Source: Camarhynchus parvulus (taxonomy: Eukaryota > Chordata > Aves > Passeriformes > Thraupidae). Taken from it: 64,000 nucleotides of DNA. The position numbers and the translations under genes are program-made. The notes beneath the pieces are model-generated. The model did not search any database and was not told the DNA's origin. It saw nothing but the letters and a program-made list of their open reading frames with translations. The stretch lies in the NCBI RefSeq assembly GCF_901933205.1, contig NC_044572.1, positions 76,071,465 through 76,135,464 on the forward strand, given 5' to 3'. Of this stretch, positions 1-15,015 are shown piece after piece (position 1 is the first letter of the stretch; every line of letters starts with the position of its first letter).

Positions 1-3000
1 CCTGGTGTTACCTGAAATTCTGCACCATTGTTTTCAAAAGTCATTGTTGTATCTGTAGGTCACAGGGCAGTTGAAATAATTTTGAGCCTAAAGGTTTACT
101 TTTTTTTCTCCTCAAAAATTGTCTGGTCAGATATTATCCTGGAAGTTACTGAGGCGCTGGTCATGGTTTGCTTCCACTGATGTTGTGGTGGCAACATCAG
201 TGGTTAAATGGTTAAATGTTCTTTGACATGTCTTCCAGAAATGCATGCTTACTGTGGAAGATAAAAGGGGGTATAAACCTTGTTGGACATATGCTTCTAT
301 GTGCTCATATGAAGGCTGACTTTCTGATAAACTCTCACAAAAATATATGGAAAGACACAGGTGCTGTGTGTCTTTATCTCACCATATTATTGTTATTTTT
401 AATAAATACAAGAATCCTTTAAATTAAATTCACTAAATTTGTATGTATAGTTTTCTGTTCTAATGGGTCTAGAGCTGACCCATTAAATAATGAAAAAGTT
501 TTTGTAGCTACATGTACCAGTCTAGTTATTAAATGAAAGGACAAAAAAGGTTATAGCTTTAAAAAGTACACTTTTGAGAGATTGTAACACTTTCATTTAT
601 TTTAACAGTAGATACAGGTAACTGGTTGAAGCTGATAAAATCATGGGAGATTTCTTTCCTGGCATCTGTTTTATGCTTTAGTTAGATGCAGCAATGTTTA
701 TGTTTGCACTCGGGTCACAGTTTTTTAGAACACAAATATTTGACAATCACTGTAATCACAGAAAGTTTACTATACAGATCAAGTTTAGTTTCGTACCAGA
801 GATCTGAGAGATTCCCTTTGTAAAAGTGATTACTGATCATACTTGATAAGTGTTACAGACTTACTGAAAATCATAAAGAGAGAAAGAGCTAGGCATTGAT
901 CTCTACTTTCACGGATTCTTAACTTTATGTAGTGTGTCTGATTCTGTTCCAGTGGTGGAATAAGTCAGTCTCTAATGCTGGACATCCAGATAAACCTGCA
1001 GAGAATCAGAATTGGGTAACCTGCTGGCAAGTAGGTGACAAAGGCTAAAAGAGCATCTAAGACTCAATGTTGTACCTTCTTTCCTTACAATATATGTGAC
1101 ACAGCTGACATGAAATGGAAAGGTTCAGTTGTTAGATCTATAAAAATACCCACAAAGTATGACCAAGATAAAAGGCACAGAGTGGAAGGTCATATTTTCT
1201 TCTCAAATGGATGGTTCCTTAACTATAGGTGGTTTAGCAACTAAAACTTGTGAAAAAATATTTATTTTTTAAATCTTGCCATTTTTTTTTCCTCCATGGG
1301 AGATCTTTTTGTTATATCTTTTAGAAGAAAGGCTTTTCTTTTTCCTTTTCTATTATCACAAATCCTGAAGTGGCTGATTATTGTTGTAGGATAACCTTGT
1401 CTAACAAAGTCACATCTGAAGAGGTGAAACAATGATAAGGGAATACAAAAGAGTGAAAAATGTCAAGATGTCAAGCATATCTTCTGGATAGGTTAGAAGC
1501 TATTTTCAAGAGTACATATTGAAAGGGAAAGAAATTAAGTTCGTCGGACCTAAGTCCAAAGTACAGTTTGGCTGTGAAAACTAGCAGTGCTTATACAGTG
1601 ACAAGGTTATGTCTCAGAAAACCAACCAGCAATGTAAGAAGAGCCTAAAGCAAGTCAGCTGTAGTTCAGATTTAACTTTGCCATAAAGAGGTTAAGCATT
1701 TTTTCTTTTACAAGTACAATTTTATAATTAGATATATTGTTACTGGTTTGTTGGTTTTGTTGTGTTTTAGTTTTATTCGAAAAAATAAAACTAAAAAAGA
1801 AGAAACTGAATTTGTTGAGTGTGGCGTCCTGGCTCAGGATTGCAGATTACCACAAGAAGGGATCTCTCTAGAACTTTCAAAGGTAAAAAACTTCACCTAG
1901 ACTGCTTTCAGAACTTGTATGAAAACCTTAACAATCATTGCAAAACTTTTTTCCCCTGGTAAGATTCTACCTAAATATGTGCAAAACATGCAACAACTTG
2001 TGTGAGTATTCAGGACATAGGAAAATGTTTTTACATTTCTGTAGAATCTGCAAATGTTTAAACAACTATCCACTTCCATTGTCTTAATTTTTTGGTCAAA
2101 GTGGTCAAGAAAAAGGAATGTGACTCACTGCATTAGGACATAGGTTGTGTCAGGGACACTTTACTTGTTTTGTGATATAGAATATTTTGAAGGAAAACAA
2201 ATGTCTTGATTAAGGTTAGCACTGAAGGAAATTCAAACTACCTAAATTCTTGCAACTTAATGCTGTGTAAGGAGCAAAAAAAGAGAAGTATGTCTCAAAA
2301 TCTGAAAGTAACTAAGAATCTAGAAAACTTTTCTTGGTTAGGTCATTAATATAGTATATATTAGACTGTGTCACTAAGAGCAGCAAAGTAATCGAAAAAG
2401 AGAAATGGAGAAAAATGAACCTTGTATTCCCTCACTGCTGCATAAAAGCAGTTTAATACATGGAAGAATATTTTTTTGCAGAATTTTAAAGTCAGTAATG
2501 ATTTCAGGGTTTGGCTGCAGTATATTTCTGATTTATTTTTGTTTTATCAAAAATATCCTATATCAGAGGGATTAAAATTTTGGTATGAAATTATAGTATC
2601 TTAGTTACAATCTTAGAGTAGGCCTTAGGACTTGCTGTGCAAGGCACTTCCAGGGGAAATTCCAATGAATTATTTGTTTTCTCATAACTCTGTGAAGAAC
2701 TAAGTAAAACCACAAAACAATCCCCCAAATAACTCTTAATTTTATTTTTTAATAAATAATAATATTTTATATTAATGATAAATGATCTGATTACACATTG
2801 GACTATTACAAGGATAATTCTTAATTTAAATATCTCTTCCTTTATTGTGCTGGTTAATCAGACCATTGCACTGTTCAAAATGTGTTAGAAAGAATCCAGA
2901 ACTGGGAGACAGCTCAGTCATTTGATTATTTTTTTCAAAAGTCTTCAGACTAAATTTTTGAGTAACTAGCACCCACCACTGTTTAAAAACAAAAATAAAA

Positions 3001-5925
3001 ATTGAACATTTCTCTTTGGGATAATAAGGAAGGATAATTTCATACTAAATGTGTTAGATACATCTAAATAAGGGACTGCACCTTTTATGATAGACTGCAA
3101 CATTTTGGTTTTCAAATCAGAGATGAATTTTGTGTCACAGATATATTGTCAGCAGATCTTAAATTATGTGTTAATAAAGACTGATTCTGAATTATGCTGG
3201 CTGTGGACATTCTTGCAGTTTTTTTTTTATTTTTGTATAGTTTTTTCCATTGCATGAAAAGAAGGGTAAAGCTGATGAAGATATGTATTTCAGATAAGCC
3301 TGAGATACAGGAGGCAAGCTCCTAGCTTAAAACTCAGGTGTTGCAACACTGTCTGCTGTGATGCAATTCTGTAGCATCTGTCAATGCTTCTGTAATTTTG
3401 TGTGGTGTTTACTCATTGTGTGGATTTACTCCATCATGTAAATGAACAGAATATTGAAGGAAAGGCAGTCAGCATTTATGTAATGAAGTGAATCAGGTGT
3501 TTGATACATACTACTGTGTATTGTGATGATTTATAGTGTTTTTCGCCTCTCTACTTGAATGTAGGTCATAAATACAGTTCTTTCGAATTACATGCTGTAC
3601 AGCCAAAGACAGACATTTCAAAAGTGCACCTTGGTCTCGTTTTCTGGGTGAAAAACATATTATATCCTGACGTGATTTACTAGTTGGCATTTGGAAAGGA
3701 TGTTTATCTAAATTCAATTTGTTTCCTTTTAACCAATTATGTGGTTTGTTAATACATTCTTACCTAACTTGTAGAACGCATTAACAGCTTCACAATTGAC
3801 AGTATCTTCTCAAAAGTGCAATGATGTGCTCATATATCAGAAACCTGCATTTTGTTCCTTTTTTTTAAGTTGAAAAAAGTATGTTTCTTGAGTTTAGATA
3901 AACACTAAGATTAAAAAAAAGTTGTATTTTAATGTACAAACTAAGATTAGATTTGTACAAACTTTGCTTTAAGGCCAGTTTCTGGAAAATGATGCAGTCT
4001 ATACCAAAAGTTCAAAGTCATCTCTGTTAATCACGCTACCTTTGTTTACATGTTTTGGCTTTTGAAGTACATTTTATTATGCCTTAAAACTTTTAATTTT
4101 TTTAATACAACTTTCATTATTCTCATTCCCCAATTATCTTATATATTGTCAGCAAGGTCTTCTACTTACTACTGATTAGGATGGCATGCACATGTAAAGC
4201 AAATAGATTTTCTTAGCCCCATTGATTGCTTGTGCTGAAGAGCAATCTAGTCCGTGTATATGTGATATATTTTCCATATATATAAAAGCATATCTTTTTT
4301 TGGTAAATACCATATGGAAAGGTGTCGACACTTCATGTCATCCTTTATCTGTTTTTGTCACAAAATGGTGTCTGAGATGGAGTGTTTGTGTACACATAAA
4401 AAGACAGAAGATAAGTACATAACTTGCACTACTCTGATAATTCAGCAAGTGGCCTTTTTGCAAGTGTGGGTAGAAGTGGTAACCTAAGTTGTCTGTTTTA
4501 CTTAATTCTCTTTCCCTACCAAAGAGGAAAACCTGCTCGTGTTTGAAGTGGCTTTATAATAAAACTGCATAAACATACAGCTTTAATTATAGATTCACAT
4601 GATTGAAAGTGTAGTTATGGCAATTATGTGGATTTTTTTATCCCTCCTGTCTAGTAAAACTGTAATTGAAAAACAATGGGTATGTTCATGATCAGAAATG
4701 TCTGAGATGATTAGATTTATCCAGTTCAAGAGTAAAATATTTGCATAGAATCTTGAGTCAGCTTCTGAAGCTCTTGTCTTTTTTGATTGGTATGAAAAAA
4801 TGTGTGTTAAATTATGTCAACAACTGCATGGAATGTCATATATGGAAATGACAATGTACGTATATACAAATGAGATATATTTATGCTAAAAAAGTTTTTA
4901 GAAACAAAAGATCACAGACATATCTAGCCACAACTCTAAACATGTTCACTGCTCACCCACTTTATTTTAAATGTTGTTCTCTTTTGTTTTATAACATACT
5001 GCCAAAACTATATCAGATTTTATAGTCACCTGATCAAAATGAAATTTAGGTCTTCCTCTAGAGATGTACGAGTAGAGTTGCAAATTTGACCCTGAAATCT
5101 AGGAGATTATACTGGGAGAATTTTACGTCAAACTCTCAAATGTACAGATTCTTTGAGGCTGCAGGCTTTATTTTACCTCAGGAATGTTTTTTGTCTGAAG
5201 AGTCAGGCTTATCAGAATGATTATTCCTGTTTTGTTAGGCTGGGATAATATGCATTAGTCTTAGTGCAACTGCTCTATAATGTCTACCAGACTAATTATA
5301 CCAAAGGCACAATCTAATTAATTGCCTGGAGCTCACAGTAAGGAGCTGTTGTTGATGTTTTATCTGTGGTACAGTTAAGTATTGTGCAGAAGTATGCTTC
5401 TAAACCTTGTCTGCATGGCTTGAAAGACTTCTGGCACATGCCAACCAAGCTTAGAGAAATTTCACCTGGATTCTGATAATACTGAAGAAATTTTAAGACT
5501 TTTTTCTTTCGCTATACTACATGCTCATAATCATTGGATCATTATTGCTCCGAGTTTTATAGAGATGTTCTTAAAAAATTAGAAAACTCAAACAATGTAA
5601 AAACTTATATTCACACACTTTTGCCTCTATACATGCACAGGCAGATGGTAAGCTGACCAAGATTTTTTTTTAAATATTTCACCTTATGGCCATTAATATT
5701 TTCTTTTATACATTGTTTGCATTATGATACCACCTACAGGCCCTTGTTAGTACAGTACAAGGAGAGGGGTAATGTACTGATGAAATTAAAATTAAAAAGC
5801 CTTTGTTTGCTGCGTCTCATAGTTCTTTAGAGCATTTGTTATTTAAATATAATTCTTAGTGTGGTGCTGTGTGTATGGGTACCTGGAAATACCTTTGATA
5901 GAAGACCTTTTAAATTTAGGGACTC
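1..5925. other. AT-rich non-coding stretch
   Basis: No credible gene is seen here. Open frames are at most about 70 codons, resemble no known protein, and sit in sequence full of stops. There are A- and T-runs and an AT-dense patch near 2735-2785, but no recognisable transposon. Given the cadherin exon about 50 kb downstream on the + strand, this is most simply intron or upstream flank of that gene. That placement is inferred. Confidence 0.6.
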
Positions 5926-6485
5926 AAAGAATCATGTGGGTTGGAAAGGACCTCTTGAGATCAGCAACTCTGCTGCCCCAACTCAACCATGGTCAGCTAC
6001 AGCATCTTGCGTGGAACATGTCCAGTTGGATGGTGAATATTTCCACAGAAGATTTTTGACCTCACTGCACAGCCTGCCTTACTGCAGTAAAGATGTTTTT
6101 TCTCATGCTCATTTGGAATTTCCTGTTTTTCGGTTTGTGCCTGTTGCTTCTTGCCCTGTCACCAGGCAGCACTCAGAATAGTATTTCCCTCTTATTCATT
6201 ATTTTCCTTCAGATATTCATACTCCTTGGTAGGATCCAATCTGAGCATTTTCTTCTCTAAGCTGGCATGTTCCAGTTCTCTCATCTTTTTCTTGTAGGAG
6301 AGGTGCTCCAGTCCCTTCACAATCTTCTTGGTCATTTGTTGAACTCTCTCTATGTCTCTCAATATGTTGAACTCTCTCCAATATGTCCATGTCTCTCTTG
6401 TATTGGGGAGCCCAGAACTGGACCCAGAAGTCCAGGTGTGGTCACCCCAGTGTTCTGCAGAGAGAAAGGATCAACTTCTTCAACA
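5926..6485 (-). mobile_element. CR1 LINE 3' fragment, minus orientation
   Basis: Read on the + strand, this is the reverse complement of a CR1 3' end. It opens with an 'agaatcatgtgggttggaa' type terminus and runs through the 'gtgcctgttgcttcttgccctgtcacc' type block. It then reaches the 'ggggagcccagaactggaccca' and 'ccaggtgtggtcaccccag' blocks, all hallmark CR1 tail text known from memory of the family. The element is 5'-truncated, as is usual for CR1, and has many substitutions and stops, so it is dead. The overlapping 60-106 codon open frames on both strands are relics or chance. The boundary near 6485 is approximate because similarity fades. Confidence 0.92.
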
Positions 6486-7589
6486 ATGGCATAGTTGTAA
6501 TAGGGATGTGATATTACAGGATTTTGTCTTTCCTTTTGCAGAGCCACTTTAAATATTACCAAGCTGGAAATGTCTGCCAACAGATGTCACCATGTTTTCA
6601 AAGTCAAGAGAAATCAATAGTTAGTAATTTGAACTCAATCAGTTAAATTTTTAAGACTGTGGAGTACATAACTCAGTAAATATGTTTTAATGGAGTCAAG
6701 AAAGAAGATAATTTCTTTTATAAAGCTGTGAAAGACACCACTTAGAATTAATTCATACAAAATTATTAGCAAAATTTTGCGGTCTAAGTTTATAGGTAAT
6801 ATGATCCCACACCTTCCTCGTACTGAGACTAATAAATGGCTTAAAATGTCAATATTCATAAACAGCCACATTACTGCTAATAAGAACTCTGAAACTTTCC
6901 AACATATCCTTTGTTAAATGACTAATGGAAAGCCATATAGTGGCTTCTGATAATTTAATTTCTGTGTGCCACATTGCTTCATTTGCTGGTTTTCCTTTTG
7001 CTAGGAAGATAAAATGCAATTGAAAACTTAAAATTCCATTAATTTCCTCTTGCTAGTGCTTTCATTTGGACTTGATATCATTGTCATAATTAGAGCACAG
7101 TGATAAAATGAATCAAAACTCTAATTTTTCTGAGTTTGAAAGAAAATTTATGAGTGAGACCAAATCACCTGCACAGCTGGTGTGGAAAACAAGCTGGTGT
7201 GTCAATGGAATCAGGAATATCAGAAAATTGAATGTATTTGCCAGCATGATGCCTTAAGGCGCCGCTTTTAGTAGCTTGGCAGTAATATGAAAATTTCGGT
7301 GAAAGGAAAGGAACAGGCTACCTCTTACTGATCTGGGGATGGTAGTGTCCCTGGAAGGGTTGGCCTTGGTCAGACAGACCTTACAGAATTTTGTAATATG
7401 TGAATAGGAGAATAATCTGAGAAGATTGTGGAAATTTGTTTTTGTTTTTGTTTTTTGTTTGTTTGTTTGTTTGTTTTTTGGGTTTTTTTGGGGGGGGGAG
7501 GTGTTTGATAGAAAATATTTCTTCATTGTTTTGCCTCTGGTCACAGATGGTACATGTGTAACTTAGAGAAAGGCTTGAAAGGTTAAAGT
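6486..7589. other. Non-coding spacer with T/G-only tract
   Basis: No gene is seen. The notable content is an uninterrupted T/G tract at 7435-7498, made of GTTT repeats followed by a run of eight G. The 96-codon minus-strand open frame at 7254-7544 reads through this tract, which produces its lysine/threonine/asparagine-rich stretch. It is not considered a gene. Confidence 0.55.
7435..7498. repeat. T/G-only low-complexity tract (GTTT repeats then G run)
   Basis: 64 bases contain only T and G on the + strand. They comprise tandem GTTT units, then GGG and GGGGGGGG runs. It is one of several such strand-asymmetric tracts in the window; see 10317, 25587 and, in the complementary sense, 15016 and 60217. 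Confidence 0.85.
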
Positions 7590-7860
7590 GTCATTTATGT
7601 TGGAAAAGACCTTCAGGATCATTGACTCAAATCATTACCCTGACACTGCCAAATCTACCACCAAACCATCTCCTTGAATGTCACATCCATGGATCTGTTT
7701 AATACCTCCAGGGATGATGACTCCACCACTTCTCTGGGCAGCCAGTTGCAATGTCTGACTACCCTTTCAGTGAAGAACTTCTTCCCACTATCCAGTCTAA
7801 ACCACCCCTGGTGCAACCTGATCCCTTTTCCTCTTGACCTATTGTTGGTTACCTTCAAAA
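7590..7860 (-). mobile_element. CR1 LINE 3' fragment, minus orientation
   Basis: The + strand reads as a reverse-complement CR1 tail. Successive blocks are 'tgttggaaaagacct', 'gtcacatccatggatctgtttaatacctccagggatg', 'gactccaccacttctctgggcagcc' and 'cagtgaagaacttcttccca'. The last ones recognised are the 'tgcaacctgatcccttttcctctt' type. This matches the 3' non-coding end of avian CR1 in order and spacing. It is truncated at its 5' side (right edge) and lies about 1.1 kb from another minus-orientation CR1, apparently as a separate insertion. Open frames across it on both strands are not genes. Confidence 0.93.
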
Positions 7861-10130
7861 AGAGACTGGTGAGTTATGAAAAGACACTGAGGATGTATTG
7901 AATGATATGCAGAATCTATGCTACTATTTAGTACTGTGCTACTTCTGATAAGCAGATCTTAATGAAAACACTTAATTTGCACCTTTTCAAAGTTGCTATT
8001 CTCCATTTGCTGTCCCCCCTGTGCTTGGGAAAAGGGTTTTGTGTTTTGTCCTGTGAGTCATCAGATCCAGGAAGGAAGTGATTTGCAGATTTTTCACAAG
8101 AAATATCCTGCTATTTGTCACACAGACTGGAGTTTGGTTTTGTTGGGTTTTTTTTCGGTCTTTTTTTTTTCTTTTTTTTGCCTGAAAAGCTTGTGATTGT
8201 GACAAATGCTGCTACATGAAAAGAGTTGCACCACAAGCTCTCTGGCAGAAAAAGTTTGCAAATTATGTCAGTTTTCAGAGGTGGAAAGTGAAAGTGTAAA
8301 CTTAAAAATCATTTACAGGAACATCGAATTTATTAACTTAGCTCTGCTGTAGTTGCTATTTCTGCAAATTTCTTCTCTATGACCCTGTACAGTGTTTATT
8401 TCAAAGAATATTTTCTCACTGATAGTAGATAGAAAATATTGTGAAATGGCATTTGAGAGGGAAGTTTAATGCATTTTCCAGACACTAGTTAAACTCAATG
8501 TTCCTGACCTCTACAGAATCTTGGGATTCAATATATCTTTGTATGGAGGAATTTTGAAGGCTAGGCATATCCTGACACCTTTTAAAAACCTCTTTTCTTT
8601 TATAACACTGCTTTTCCTTTTCCACAGCTCATAAAAAGTTTATTAGACTAAAGTCGTGTGTGTAAATCTGTATTGGGGTTATGCACCTGAGCTGTTGGAC
8701 TAACCATACAGCATGGATTGTCTCTCTTCCTCTTTTTCTTACTCTCTTGGTGCTAACTTCCATTAGCATCTTCTTCAAGTCATTCAGTAGTACATCTTTA
8801 TATAGACTTGAATTATGAGGAGCACCTTACATCCTTAACCCTCCTTATTCCTTAATAACTTTTAAATTATTCCATTTATATTTTTATGATTTCTTTCTTA
8901 GAAAAAAAAATAGGTACTGGCAGTAATATGGTGTCACATATATAGTATATATTTTTATACATTACTCCCAAGAAACAGAAAAATGGTAATCCCCTTATAC
9001 TTTGTTCTTACATTTTCTCCTGGACATTAAAGAACAACAGAGTTTGTCTTAATGTATTTTGATGAAATTTTGTGAATCCTCACTATGAAAGAGAGCCAAC
9101 ATTATTCAACCAATTAAATTGCCTGGAACAGAGAAACTTCTAATATCTAGTGGGCAATTATAACTTGAGATATTGTGTGCTGATTGCTCAAATAACTGTG
9201 TAAAATTTATGAGGGTTGTACTGGCTAATGAACAAAGTGAGGCAGATAGTATTATCATTTGTTTGACTATTTTGCAGTATTGAAATATGGTTTCAGATGA
9301 TGTTTCTTCTACCAGCAGAACCTGTTTCTTGGCAAGGACCTGAATATATGTTTCCTAGTTAATCCCACTTCCAAATGGCACTTACTAGAAGCAGCTTGTG
9401 CATAATAAAGATCATAATTAGGTCCTTTACTGAATAGGGAACAGACTGCTTTAGGTACCAGACATCCTTGATGCTCATTGAGTATTGCAGTTCTTAGCAA
9501 TACTCTGATTATTTCGCAGTTTTAATGATCAGACAGTAGTTAGTTGCACACAGGAGGGTGTTTTATCAGTAAAGGGAATGCATCCAAAAGACCTAACACT
9601 AATTTTGATTCAGCCAATGTGACTGCATGCTCCATATGTTAAGTTGATACCTGAGTTGAGATAATTTAGTACGATTCGATTCCTTTTATGGATTTTATTT
9701 TAAGCTTCTTCTGTAAGGAGGGGAACCACACATACAATGACACTCAGATGCAAGAGATGCAATCTGTATTTTAGTTAAAATTACTTTTTATTGGCAGATG
9801 GAGATGATTCCTAACAGACATGGAAAATTCTCAAGTAATAAAACCATTGCTAACACCCATAGTCTAATTCAGGTATGGTCTAACACCTAATCTAATAATA
9901 CATACTGTCTGTATGTCTATCTGTTATCCTGCCCTCCTCCACTGCTAACAACTTTTTAAACCATTGGCCAGTTCTTGCCAAGTTTCACAGATGGCTAGAA
10001 GGCTCAAAGATGTAAATATCCTATAAATTTTACAAAAATAAGTACTACTTCTAGGAGAAAAGATTGCTGTGTGATAACACCTTCTACTAAACATCTCACA
10101 ATCGGGAAAAAACTTGAGGTTTTCTGATTT

Positions 10131-10154
10131 AGCTATATATTATGATATAGCTAT
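10131..10154. repeat. Short AT-rich inverted repeat
   Basis: TAGCTATAT and ATATAGCTA form a 9-bp stem around a short AT spacer. It may be a cruciform-prone site or chance in AT-rich DNA. No function is assigned. Confidence 0.4.
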
Positions 10155-10316
10155 GTAGTTCTGATCTTTCCAGGGCTGCTGTGAAAAAAGGTGTTAATTG
10201 CATCACAAAGAGACAGTCTTCGAAGTTAAGATGGTTGGGAATTAAAAAGAACTTCAAATGATGCATTTTTGCTATTCCTCCTGTAAAAATATGATTTTAT
10301 AAATATCTTCTATGTC

Positions 10317-10367
10317 TGGGGTTGTTTTTGTTTGTTTGTTTGTTTTTTGGGGGTTTTGGGGTTTTTT
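10317..10367. repeat. T/G-only low-complexity tract
   Basis: 51 bases contain only T and G on the + strand. GTTT repeats are followed by GGGGG-TTTT-GGGG. After a short break, a (GTT)n stretch continues to about 10402. Confidence 0.8.
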
Positions 10368-13300
10368 ATCCTTTTTTTTTGTTGTTGTTGTTGTTTTTAA
10401 TTGTCCAGTGAAAAATTGTGAAAGGAATTTTCTTTCTTATTCATTCCTGGACTAAAAGCCATTCAGTGTTATACCAGACTGCTTCCACAAAATGGTAAAG
10501 TTATTCCTCAATAATGCTAGTACATATGGAAGGAGATTTTATTATTTCCTTTATTGGACTTTGTTGAAACTTCTGGAGTATTATTGTGATTATTTTCTTC
10601 TTCTCTTACAGTATGTTTATACATTAGAAGTAGCTGAAAAGCTATGTAGCAAATTTTAGAATTGTAATTTGAATGAATTAGAATTTATCATCCAGAAAGC
10701 TGAAGTAAAATATAATTCTGAATGGAATACTGATAACTGAAATCAAATTCTAGATACGGAAAATGTTTAGAACCTTCTGATACGAGAACACAGCAAGAAA
10801 ATGTGCTTTAAATACAGAAAACAAACCTCAAAATTGAGCAAAAGTAGAAATGCTTTATTCTTTGACACCAGCTGAAGGGAGTGAATGTGGACATAAGAGA
10901 AGGAATCTGCCAGAGGTGTGAGAATTTATGAACTGTTAAAATAAGAATTTTAATATCTTATGGAAAATGTTAGGGAAACATTATTTATATCATGTGAAAC
11001 ACAATTTTGCAGTCAAATACTTTTCTAAACATATTATTTACAGAGTTATTGCTTAAAAATATTTTTTTCTTAGATACAAACAAAAGGTTCTGTTCAAGAC
11101 AATGAATTATAAATATTCTGTCTTAACATAGATGAGAGTTACTTAACAATGTCTTGATAGCATGCATAACATAGCACTATTACCAAAACATACTAATAGA
11201 AAACTTTATCTGACAGTGTTATAGGGATTATTGTGTATGTGTGATTCCCCAATCTTTCAGAATGGTATCCAGCTAACATTAACCAAAATACACTTGCACT
11301 TGAATCTACTTATGAAATACTTTTTGGATCCTACAATGTTGAGCTTAATGCCTCACAAAGTTTAAGCTCCTGTCATTGAGACTGTTGACAGGGTTACCCT
11401 GCAAACTTGCAATGGACTGCAAGGTGTTACAGGAAAGGAGTTTAAAGCAAGTGTTTCCCTTGCTCAAAAAATTGTTTCTGTATCTGCAGCTACCATAGAT
11501 CTTATGAGACTCTTCCTTGTTCTTCAGAAAGCAAGGTTATTTTTGTAAATTTTGGACTGTTTCTTTCTCCTCATCATTTGAAAGTATTATAAAGCCCTCA
11601 GTTTCCTCTCCTTGCCATTATTAAAGAACTTATAGTTCTACTTGACCGGACTGAGTAGTATCATTGACTCCTTTTCAGGAAGTGAGAAACGGATGTTGGA
11701 TTTGTACTTGCACAGTTAATGATATGTTAAAGATAGATTGGTGAGAGCTACTGTGACATCTTAATAGGTAAGTAAAAGGGGATAAATAGAAACTTCTGAT
11801 TTAGCAAGTATGATCAGAGGATATGTGTGAGTATAAGTCTTATTGGATATCACTTTCTAGGACATGACATTAATTATTATTTGGAAAAATTAGTTTAAGA
11901 ATAGTCCTGGATATGCTGGGTTTTTGGTCCAGCATAACTAAATGGACATATTGAAACAAGAAAACAGGCAAATTCTATGTCAGCCAGAAGTTGTCACCAC
12001 ACACAGAAAAAAAATAGCTTGCAGAACGATTGTAATTTATGGACAATTTTCTGATTAAGAAGAAAAAACAAAGAAGCAAACAATCAGAAATGACTGTGTA
12101 ATAAGCTTGCCACTTAATTTTCATAGCAACCAATAAAAACAAGTGTTTACCTGCAGTATGTCTTAGATAATTGCAACTCATGAGCTTAACTTGTAAGGTC
12201 AAATTCAATATTTTTCATTTAGTAAAAAAAAAGAAAGGTAAGAGAAATCCTCATATCCTAAATACTTACTATGAACATGATTTTCTATAAAATGCACACA
12301 TATAAAAAATGTATTTTTCTGTCTTTCAAAACAGATTCATTTCCTGAGTGCTCTTTATAAAACTATCAGGATTGTAGAAAGAGAAAATTATTCCTACTTC
12401 TATGAGTCATTGTCCTTGATACTGAAAGTGAGAGAAGAGAAGATTCTAGAGAGAGGTCATGGTGCTAGTCCTGTATTACATGAAGTGTAATAGAAATAAA
12501 CATAAAAAATGAATAGAATTAAGTACAAGGAGTGTTTCAGCTACATTTTGAGATCAACTACTCTGCCTTTACTTGTAACATTTCAACCAAATTTTGAAAA
12601 GCCCATGTCATCAATTTACTGTTCTTCTACTGAATGACAGGGTAGCCAAGCTAACACTAAGTCAAAAATGTAGTCTGCGTGGTGTATCTTGTAGTGGCAA
12701 TGGAAACTTTTAAGGGAAGGATAGATCTCAACAAAGGGATATTCTTTTGTGTGGATTTTTTAAAATGTTACATATCATATCTTTTCGTGAATATGAGGGG
12801 CTAACTTGTAGTTATCACTTCTACAACATTCTCTCAGGCTTTTATAAAGACTTCTCACCCACAACGTCTGCAGAGAGTACCCAACATATCGTGTGCTCCA
12901 AAATTTCCAGTGGTTTATTTGCTTCATTTTTTTCTTTGTTTTGTTGTTGTTGTTGTTTTGTTGTTTTTCTTTTGCTTCTATTGTTTTTTAAAGTATACAT
13001 ATATTTCTAAAGGCTTATGCTATCTCTGAGTCTTTTCTCAAGTTTAAACAAAGTTATAGTTTGGGCTATGCATTTAGTACTGTAAGTGAACTCTTCATTG
13101 TGCAACTCAATTTTATCCGTAGCTGAGTTGATTAATTACTATGACTGTTAGTATATCATAGGAAGTGCATGGTTCTGTACAGGTATGTTTCCTTCCAAAG
13201 GAAAATGGGGGAGCAGAAACAGGCATAATGCCTTTATAAAAGTATTATTTGAGAAAATGTGGATTATATCACAGCAGTAAAATTGATCTGCCTCCTCAAT

Positions 13301-15015
13301 AAATATACTAAATAATCTGTTCTATTTTGAAGAGTGGAAATTTTTCTGCAATTAACTGAGTATTTTGTACAACTGTCTTTTTCTTTTCTGCATCCTATGC
13401 ATGAAATAACTCACGGTGACACTGACACACTTTATTTTCAGAACCATCACAGAATATTGTAGTTCCATTCCTACAACATTGTGAAAGTTGATGCATTCAT
13501 TTAAGCAAAGCTAAAGCTGTACCTTCTGCCAGATCACACATTTCACAATGTCAGCCAAGAAGATAATTTAGTACGATGATTTTTGCATACTAAGAATCAG
13601 TCTGAGAACATTTGCACTCCTTTAAGTATTCAATTTATGCCTTGTCACTAATCATGAAGATAGAAATCAGATACCTTAAGCTCTCGGCGCTTATCCAGCT
13701 TGGCCATTTGTTCTGGAGCATGGAGTACTGTGGGTTGTGGTAGGGTGCTCTGATCACCATCAAAATCCCAAGCTGTAGTAGAGGGGCCTAGCATCAATGG
13801 AGTCACTTATGGAAAACGCAGGTGTTTTCCTGTAACCTGACAGAAAACTACAGCTGCCTTATTTTCATATGGAAGCCAATTTTCTCTCTTATCAGAACAT
13901 CAATATAATTAGAACTTTTCTTATAATGTTACATCCTAGCTCTCAATAGGAAAAATATTTGAACATAATTTCTTTTTCTAAGTTTATATATGTCCATAAA
14001 ATACTTGCTTGAAATACAAACAACAAAGGAAATAGATAGTATTTTTTTCTTTGATTATTCATCTGCTAATAAGAGTTTTGTTTTGCAGGATTAACTATTA
14101 CTACAATGGAGTACATCTTTCCTACCTTGCATTATTATATTGCCTTTTTCTCTGACTTCCAATGGTTTAACAAAATACAAATATTTATTTTGAAAATTAT
14201 TGCACTTTCTTGTGCATTACTGGATAAATAAATATAACCTCGCTGCTAGTCTGTGACAAAAGAACTACTTGGTATTATAAGGCTTCAATGAGGAAGGGCT
14301 TTTCAAGCATAAGAGATTTGAAATATTATACAGAATTAGAAATTTTTTGTTGTTATTTAAATTTTGCAATTTTTCTTTTTTTTAATCAATTGTCAAATCT
14401 ATACTCTGAGTTTTCATGTCTGGTACTAGAACCATTGGATTTGTAAATTTTTTTTTTCAGGTTTTGATGGTCAAAATGGTAAAATACTGTTTTAGAACAA
14501 AACGAAAATTGGAAAATGTAGATTCTAGTAATTGAAATAATCGAATGATTGATTCTTGCTTTAAAATATATTTTCAAATATTTTGGAAAAAAATTGAAAA
14601 TAAGAAGGTAAAATTCTAATATAGATATATACAACAGAGATTTTCTACAGAATTCAAGCATTCCACAGGAAAAACAGTCTCACCTGATGCAGTTGATAGA
14701 TATGTGAGTGGAAAACAGAAAGACCTGGGACCCATTGTGACCAGAAACCCATTCTCTGTAGTAATTTTCTTTTGAAGAGGGTGGATTTACTTTTATCCTT
14801 GGCAAAATACATAATGTTCTGATCATGAATTTACTTTGGCTATGACCCTTCATGGTTATTTAAGCTGTTGCTCCTCAATATCTTAAGTTATAGAATGGAA
14901 CAACATTTGGAACAACATTAATTTAATTACTAGTAAACAACCTAAAAATTACAAGCTTATTTAAAACCTATTAAGGTTGATAGTATTCCATGCAAATCCT
15001 TAGTAATTACAAAAG